Below are positions 14,026-18,532 of a stretch of DNA of 18,532 nt, one piece after another. A program made the translations under genes and the position numbers. Source of the DNA: JAWLDV01 sp046537975 (GTDB lineage Bacteria > Desulfobacterota > Desulfobulbia > Desulfobulbales > SURF-16); contig JBKHJR010000057.1 in NCBI GenBank assembly GCA_046537975.1, forward strand, positions 1 through 18,532, given 5' to 3'. The notes beneath the pieces were generated by a model that saw nothing but the letters and a program-made list of their open reading frames with translations, was not told where the DNA came from and did no database searches. Numbering within the stretch: the stretch's first letter is position 1; every line of letters starts with the position of its first letter.

Positions 14026-15585
14026 ATGACATCAGCCGCCTCCCTCCTTGCCGTCCTTCTCTCGTCTCTGCTCCTTTATCTGTCCTCTCCGGGACCGGGA
14101 TACCACTTCTGCGCCTGGTTCGGCCTCGTCCCTCTTCTTATTGTCTGCCGACAGTCAGAACCGGGTAAAAGTTCGCTGCTCGGCTTTTTTACCGGCCTGA
14201 TCTATTACACCCTTCTGCTCCGATGGGTTACCATATCCCTGGAGCACTACGGGCACCTGCCCTGGTGGCTTTCCTGGATCGCCCTGATTCTTCTTGCCGC
14301 CTATATGAGCCTCTACCTCTCTCTCTTCTCCTGGATAATCAGCTATGGTCTTAAAAGGGTCAGACTGTTCTGGTTGGTTCCGGTGCTCTGGATATCCCTG
14401 GACTTCATACGCAGCTTTCTGTTCAGCGGCTTCCCCTGGCAGGATCTGGGATACGGCCAGTATTCAAACACCATGCTTATCCAGGTTGCCGACCTGGCCG
14501 GCCATTACGGGGTAACTTTTCTCATCGTGCTGGTCAATACAGTCATCTTTTCCTTTATTGCCGCCTTTGTCCCCTTTTCCGGAACAGAAAGCCGGTTCAC
14601 CCTCCCTTATACGTTACGTCAATCAGTTGCCGCTCTCCTCCTGATTGGCGCCGCACTTGTTTACTCATTCCTCCAGGACAGTCATTACAGATCAGCCGAA
14701 GGACAGGAGAAATTGTCCACTATTGCGGTTCAGGCCAGCATAGACCAGGAGGAAAAATGGCAAAAAGGCGCCGCCGAACAAACGGTGGAAAAATACATCA
14801 GTCTCAGCCACCAGGCAGCCGAAAAAAAAGAAGTTGATCTCATGATCTGGCCGGAAACCGCCATTCCTTTTCTCAGGCCTGAAAACCAACTAATGAAAAA
14901 AATTACCAGCGAGACCGTACAACAGGGGGAGTACTCCCTTCTTACGGGAATGCCCTACATAACATTTGATTCCGGGGGAGCAGTTTATTACAACTCTGCC
15001 CTTCTGATAAAACCGGACTTAAGCCGTTTTCTTTATCACAAACAGCATCTGGTCCCTTTCGGGGAATATATTCCGTTTCAGGACAAATTCAACCTGCCCG
15101 GGCCGCTGGTTCAGACAGTCGGAAACTTCAGCGCCGGAGAAAGCTCAGCACCTCTGCCGGCCGGGCGGGGCAGACTGGGAATTCTAATCTGTTTTGAATC
15201 AATCTTCCCGGAACTGGCCAGAAAAGAGGTAGACAGCGGAGCAAACCTCCTGGTCAATATAACCAATGACGCCTGGTTCGGCTATTCAGACGCTCCTGTT
15301 CAGCATCTGTCAATGGCGGTCTTCCGGGCTGTGGAAAACCGCCGGAGTCTGGCACGGGCAGCCAATACCGGTATCAGCTGCTTCATCTCGGCTGCAGGTC
15401 AGATAAAACAGGCAACCCCCCTTTTTGAGCCCTGTTTTGTTGCCGCCGAACTACCTCTTTTGGAAAAAAAATCTTTTTATAATCTTTACGGATGGCTATT
15501 CCCGCATATCTGCCTTCTTTTATCCGTAATTGCCATCTTTCTCCTGAAAAAACGCAAGGACCCGGAACTGCAGATTCAAGATTAA
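14026..15585 (+). CDS. lnt: Apolipoprotein N-acyltransferase
   Basis: 519 residues. It adds the third acyl chain to the N-terminal cysteine of lipoproteins on the outer face of the inner membrane. The N-terminal half (about 5-220) is a set of hydrophobic membrane segments, including the family motif SGFPWQDLGYGQY (134-146). The nitrilase-like domain covers about 230-475, with the catalytic triad Glu277 (IWPETAIP), Lys339 (HKQHLVPFGEY) and Cys389 (LICFESIFPEL). A last membrane segment at about 488-507 anchors the C-terminus. NITNDAWFG (411-419) and VENRRSLARAANTG (436-449) are further hallmarks. ATG at 14026 has no clear ribosome binding site; the next residues (TSAASLLAVLL) fit a first membrane segment. 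Its presence implies a diderm cell with triacylated lipoproteins. prfB follows after 234 nt. Confidence 0.95.
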   Translation: MTSAASLLAVLLSSLLLYLSSPGPGYHFCAWFGLVPLLIVCRQSEPGKSSLLGFFTGLIYYTLLLRWVTISLEHYGHLPWWLSWIALILLAAYMSLYLSLFSWIISYGLKRVRLFWLVPVLWISLDFIRSFLFSGFPWQDLGYGQYSNTMLIQVADLAGHYGVTFLIVLVNTVIFSFIAAFVPFSGTESRFTLPYTLRQSVAALLLIGAALVYSFLQDSHYRSAEGQEKLSTIAVQASIDQEEKWQKGAAEQTVEKYISLSHQAAEKKEVDLMIWPETAIPFLRPENQLMKKITSETVQQGEYSLLTGMPYITFDSGGAVYYNSALLIKPDLSRFLYHKQHLVPFGEYIPFQDKFNLPGPLVQTVGNFSAGESSAPLPAGRGRLGILICFESIFPELARKEVDSGANLLVNITNDAWFGYSDAPVQHLSMAVFRAVENRRSLARAANTGISCFISAAGQIKQATPLFEPCFVAAELPLLEKKSFYNLYGWLFPHICLLLSVIAIFLLKKRKDPELQIQD

Positions 15586-15670
15586 AAAGCCGCAGCAGAC
15601 CTTATACCTTTAAATCATCAACGGCGGCAATCAGCATCATTAATTTTCGTGATTTCATTGCCTTTGGCCA

Positions 15671-15699
15671 TTGCGTCTTTTTTACTATAGATTTATATT
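15671..15699 (+). promoter_or_regulatory. Candidate promoter of prfB
   Basis: TTGCGT (15671-15676), a 17-nt spacer and TATATT (15694-15699, 5 of 6), in the 234-nt gap between lnt and prfB. The leader would be about 115 nt. The gap holds no other gene-like feature and no convincing terminator for lnt. Confidence 0.35.
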
Positions 15700-15819
15700 A
15701 CCGGCAAGCCAATCATTGATAGCAAACAAATTCCCTCAGCGGAAGCCGGAAACAGATAAGGTGAAAATTGGTCCTCCGGCAAATATGTACCATAAACAAC
15801 AGATAATGAGGTGATAAAT

Positions 15820-16915
15820 ATGTCAGCAGAACTTAAACAGAAAATTCAGAACATCCGTAACAGGCTGTTAGCCTTAAAGGAGCATCTTTGAATTAGCAGA
15901 TAAAGAAGAAAAACTGGAAGAGCTGGAAGCCGCCAGCATGCAGCCCGGTTTTTGGGATGATATTGACGAGGCCAAAAAAACCAACCGAAGGATCAGCAGG
16001 CTCCAGGAAACCATAGAGGAATGGAACTCATTCCACAAAGATCTGGAAGACACTGAAACCCTTCTGGAACTCGCCATGGAGGAGAACGATCCGGATACTC
16101 TCAAGGAAGCGGAATCAGCTGTCAGCAAGCTGAAAAGCCAAGTGGATGCTTTTGAGTTGGACTGTATGTTCACCGGGGAGCATGATGCCAACAATGCAAT
16201 TCTGGCAATCAATGCCGGAGCCGGCGGTACCGAAGCCCAGGACTGGGTGGAAATCCTGATGCGCATGTATCTCCGCTGGACTGAAAATAAAGGATTCAAA
16301 ACTGATATCCTGGACTACCTTCCCGGTGATGAGGCCGGAGTGAAGGGTGTAACCATAATGGTCAAGGGGCGCAATGCCTATGGACATCTGCGTTCAGAAG
16401 TAGGCATTCACCGCCTGGTACGCATTTCGCCTTTTGATACAAGCGGCCGCCGCCATACCTCTTTTGCTTCCGTCTCCGTTTTCCCGGAGCTTGACGACAA
16501 TATAGAGGTGGAAATAAATGAAAAAGACCTGCGCATAGACACCTACAGGGCAAGCGGTGCCGGCGGTCAACATGTCAACAAGACAAGTTCCGCAATCCGT
16601 ATTACCCATCTTCCTACCAACATTGTAGTGCAGTGCCAGAATGAACGTTCCCAGCACAGGAATAAAGACATGGCCATGAAAATGTTAAGGGCCAGACTCT
16701 ACAAAAGGGAACAACAGGCCCAGCAGGAGCAGCGCCAGGAGATAGAGGGCGAGAAGAAGGAGATAGCCTGGGGAAGTCAGATCAGATCCTATATAATGCA
16801 CCCCTATCAACTCATTAAAGACCACCGCACCAACTTTGAAACCGGAAAGGTAGAACATGTTCTTGACGGGGATCTTGATCCCTTTATCAAAGAATATCTG
16901 CTCTGGCAGAACTGA
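15820..16915 (+). CDS. prfB: Peptide chain release factor 2, with programmed +1 frameshift
   Basis: Terminates translation at UGA and UAA. The gene is in two frames: 15820-15888 (23 codons, from ATG) and 15890-16915, joined by a +1 shift at CTT TGA, giving 364 residues, the normal RF2 length. The joined junction reads ALKEHL-ELADKEEKLEEL, a smooth helical N-terminal domain. The RF2 stop-recognition motif SPF is in VRISPFDTSGRRHTSF, and the peptidyl-transferase motif GGQ is in RASGAGGQHVNKTSSAIRI; RSQHRNKDMAMKML follows as usual. The ribosome binding site GAGGTGA precedes the ATG by 5 nt. An annotation that starts inside the second frame (for example at 15938) would lose the N-terminus. Upstream is lnt, downstream the GlcF-like gene 49 nt away. 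Confidence 0.97.
15877..15891 (+). promoter_or_regulatory. Programmed +1 ribosomal frameshift site of prfB
   Basis: AAGGAG (15877-15882) is an internal Shine-Dalgarno-like sequence, 3 nt before the slippery CTT (15886-15888) and the in-frame TGA (15889-15891), followed by A. The layout matches the autoregulatory site of E. coli prfB: when RF2 is scarce the ribosome slips forward at CTT and reads GAA. Confidence 0.95.
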
Positions 16916-16919
16916 GGTT

Positions 16920-16954
16920 GTGGAAAATGGAAAGTAAAAAGTGGGGAGTGAAGC
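16920..16954. repeat. Heptamer repeat between prfB and the GlcF-like gene
   Basis: Five 7-nt units in exact register: GTGGAAA, ATGGAAA, GTAAAAA, GTGGGGA and GTGAAGC. The GTG at 16941, a possible longer start for the next gene, is simply the first three bases of the fourth unit, which argues that coding begins later, at ATG 16965. Confidence 0.55.
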
Positions 16955-16964
16955 CGAATCCCCA

Positions 16965-18212
16965 ATGACTGATCATCCAAGTAGCGCCAAATGCGTTAAA
17001 TGCGGGGCCTGCTCCGCAGTCTGTCCTGTATACCTGGTTACCGGCAGGGAGTCAGTGACCGCCCGGGGCAAACTCCACCTCGTGAATACCCCCCCTGATA
17101 AACTGTCAGCCGCCTATTCGGAAATTTTTTCTCAATGTCTGCTCTGCGGGGCCTGTGAAGAAGTCTGTTCCAGGGGACTTAAGATAAGGGATATTATTGC
17201 TGAAACCAGAGCCCGGGCAGCAGGGCCCGGGAGAAGCATAAACCTTAAACGGCTGGCTGCCCGGAGAACCCTGGCCTCTCCCTTGCTGCTCAAGGGACTT
17301 GGCAATGCCGGAAAAATAATTTCCGGATTATCGGAAGAATCCGGCCTGCTTCAGAAGCTGGCATTCTTTTCCCCTGATCTCCCTTCACTGCCTCAGCCGG
17401 ATAATCCAGCTGAAAAACTGCAAAAACATAAAGGTGAAATCAACTACTTCAGCGGCTGCCTGGCAAGCTACCTGGCCCCTGAAATAAAAAAGGCCACCGT
17501 CGGACTGGCCGGGAAGGCTGGCGGTTACGGCGTTCGGGACAATACGGACCAGACATGCTGCGGCCTCGCTTCCTATACTGCAGGTAAGGACAAACAGGCC
17601 CGGAAACTGGCGAGACTCAACATCGAGGCCTTTGAAGACAACAGCGACCCGATTCTCATCTCCTGTGCTTCCTGCTATGCTCATCTAAAAAATTATCCGG
17701 ATATATTGGCGGAAGACCCGGTCTGGAAAGAAAAAGCCCGGCTTTTCAGCGAGCGCCTCCGGGAATTTTCCTCCTTTCTGAATCAGGAAATGCCGGAAAA
17801 TCTGCATATACAGCATCAGGATAATCTCAGAGTCGCCATTCACGACCCCTGCCATCTGCGCTTCGGTGAGGAAAAGATTACCGAAGCACCCAGACGGCTG
17901 CTGAGAAAGGCAAACAGCAATATTATCCTGGAGGACATCCCCGCACGGTGCTGCGGAAACGGCGGGATTTTCCAGATCAACTATCCTGAACTCTCCCGGG
18001 AGATAGCTGATAAAAGAATAAAGGATCTGACCGATTCCCGGCTCCACTTTCTTCTCACCACCTGCAGCGGCTGCCTTATCCAGCTGAACAGGACCATCGC
18101 CGGATCAGGCCTGTCGGTTAAGACACACCATCTTGCTGTTTTTATTAATTATTTACTGGATGATTCTGATTTTAAGGCTCCAGCCGGGACTGAGAGGCAG
18201 AATAAGTCCTAA
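16965..18212 (+). CDS. GlcF-like iron-sulfur protein: two 4Fe-4S clusters and two CCG domains
   Basis: 415 residues from ATG 16965. Two ferredoxin motifs: Cys10, 13, 16 and 20 (CVKCGACSAVCP), and Cys58, 61, 64 and 68 (CLLCGACEEVCS, with Ser in place of the usual Pro). Then two complete CCG (cysteine-rich) domains: Cys165, Cys198-199, Cys234/237; and Cys296, Cys329-330, Cys367/370. This is the layout of GlcF-type subunits, which pass electrons from a FAD-dependent glycolate or D-lactate dehydrogenase to quinone or another carrier. No GlcD-like partner is in the window, so the substrate is open; a heterodisulfide reductase-related role is also possible. A longer GTG start at 16941 was not chosen because it lies in a heptamer repeat. 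Neither start has a clear ribosome binding site; GGGGA/TCCCC (16943-16947/16959-16963) could form a hairpin just before the ATG. Confidence 0.88.
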   Translation: MTDHPSSAKCVKCGACSAVCPVYLVTGRESVTARGKLHLVNTPPDKLSAAYSEIFSQCLLCGACEEVCSRGLKIRDIIAETRARAAGPGRSINLKRLAARRTLASPLLLKGLGNAGKIISGLSEESGLLQKLAFFSPDLPSLPQPDNPAEKLQKHKGEINYFSGCLASYLAPEIKKATVGLAGKAGGYGVRDNTDQTCCGLASYTAGKDKQARKLARLNIEAFEDNSDPILISCASCYAHLKNYPDILAEDPVWKEKARLFSERLREFSSFLNQEMPENLHIQHQDNLRVAIHDPCHLRFGEEKITEAPRRLLRKANSNIILEDIPARCCGNGGIFQINYPELSREIADKRIKDLTDSRLHFLLTTCSGCLIQLNRTIAGSGLSVKTHHLAVFINYLLDDSDFKAPAGTERQNKS

Positions 18213-18387
18213 TTTAAGCCTTGAAGTTTTCAGTGCCAGGTTTTAAAATCAATAACTAAAGCAGGTTACATCAGATACAGGGATATTCTGCATTGCCCGA
18301 TTCAGTCAGAATAGTGAATCATTGAAATTCTGCTGTCGCCAAATATTCCAACAATTTATACTTCAAAGCCGGAGCAGGAGTACATCT

Positions 18388-18532
18388 ATGAAAAAATATC
18401 ATCAATTATATGCTATTGCCGCTTTCCTTTTTATCATCCTTTCCACCCTGACGGCTCAGGCCAAAATAACCATCCACACCAGCAAATCATTCAAAATAGA
18501 TGATGACATCATCGACCTGGCCAGTTCAGTGG
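18388..18532 (+). CDS. Secreted protein of unknown function, N-terminus only (partial)
   Basis: The frame is open to the window edge and shows 48 residues. It begins with a clear Sec signal peptide: MKKYH, a hydrophobic core LYAIAAFLFIILSTLT and an AQA-K cleavage site, predicting a periplasmic or exported product. There is no lipobox cysteine. The mature start KITIHTSKSFKIDDDIIDL is too short to assign. The ribosome binding site AGGAG is 7 nt before the ATG. The 175-nt gap after the GlcF-like gene has TATACT at 18357-18362 but no matching -35, and no obvious terminator. Confidence 0.75.
   Translation, partial: MKKYHQLYAIAAFLFIILSTLTAQAKITIHTSKSFKIDDDIIDLASSV

Noticed and set aside
15820..15891. 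prfB as a frameshifted pseudogene
   Set aside because: The break is the canonical programmed CTT TGA site with an upstream Shine-Dalgarno-like sequence, and both frames are intact.
16941..16964. GTG at 16941 as start of the GlcF-like protein
   Set aside because: It falls inside a 7-nt repeat, the added residues are unlike family N-termini, and the ATG at 16965 is adequate; not fully excluded.

Overview
This 18.5 kb window looks chromosomal and housekeeping-like. It most resembles an anaerobic Gram-negative bacterium, tentatively Desulfobacterota (delta-proteobacterial type). The grounds are an apolipoprotein N-acyltransferase gene (so an outer membrane) next to prfB, a GlcF-type iron-sulfur protein with CCG domains, a single-chain AccA-AccD carboxyltransferase, and anaerobe-style flavoproteins. 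The placement is inferred from gene content and order only. I see no tRNA, rRNA, insertion sequence, integrase, phage gene or CRISPR array.

Layout. Everything from 1 to 13705 is on the minus strand; everything from 14026 to the end is on the plus strand. The divergent gap is 13706-14025. Read in transcription order, the minus strand has four blocks. (a) yqeY (13705-13298). (b) An acyl-CoA carboxylase block: biotin carboxylase (12981-11566), fused carboxyltransferase (11459-9198), biotin carrier (9138-8488) and biotin ligase (8399-7500). (c) A tight six-gene operon: nitroreductase, a 70-residue unknown, a YjbQ/UPF0047 protein, a CULT-domain (cereblon-like) protein, glucokinase and a TVP38-type membrane protein (7318-3974), with gaps of 19 nt or less. 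(d) A small lipid or polyene-type module: ketosynthase, acyl carrier protein and two CrtI-like FAD oxidoreductases (3809 to beyond position 1). The plus strand carries lnt, prfB with its programmed +1 frameshift, a GlcF-like protein, and the start of a secreted protein cut by the window edge.

How the genes work together. Block (b) is a self-contained biotin-dependent carboxylase with its own ligase, probably making malonyl-CoA or a related extender. Block (d) has condensation, carrier and desaturation or isomerisation functions, but its product cannot be read from sequence. Both blocks have a candidate promoter whose -35/-10 spacer holds a near-perfect palindrome, suggesting repressor control. 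lnt and prfB serve lipoprotein maturation and translation termination.

The standout is the protein at 5671-6126. It has the cysteine pairs and the three-tryptophan cage of the thalidomide-binding domain of human cereblon, with identical spacing, in an operon with metabolic genes. A second pattern is that several gene gaps hold short degenerate tandem repeats with a 7-nt period, each with a different unit; one of these decides the start of the GlcF-like gene.
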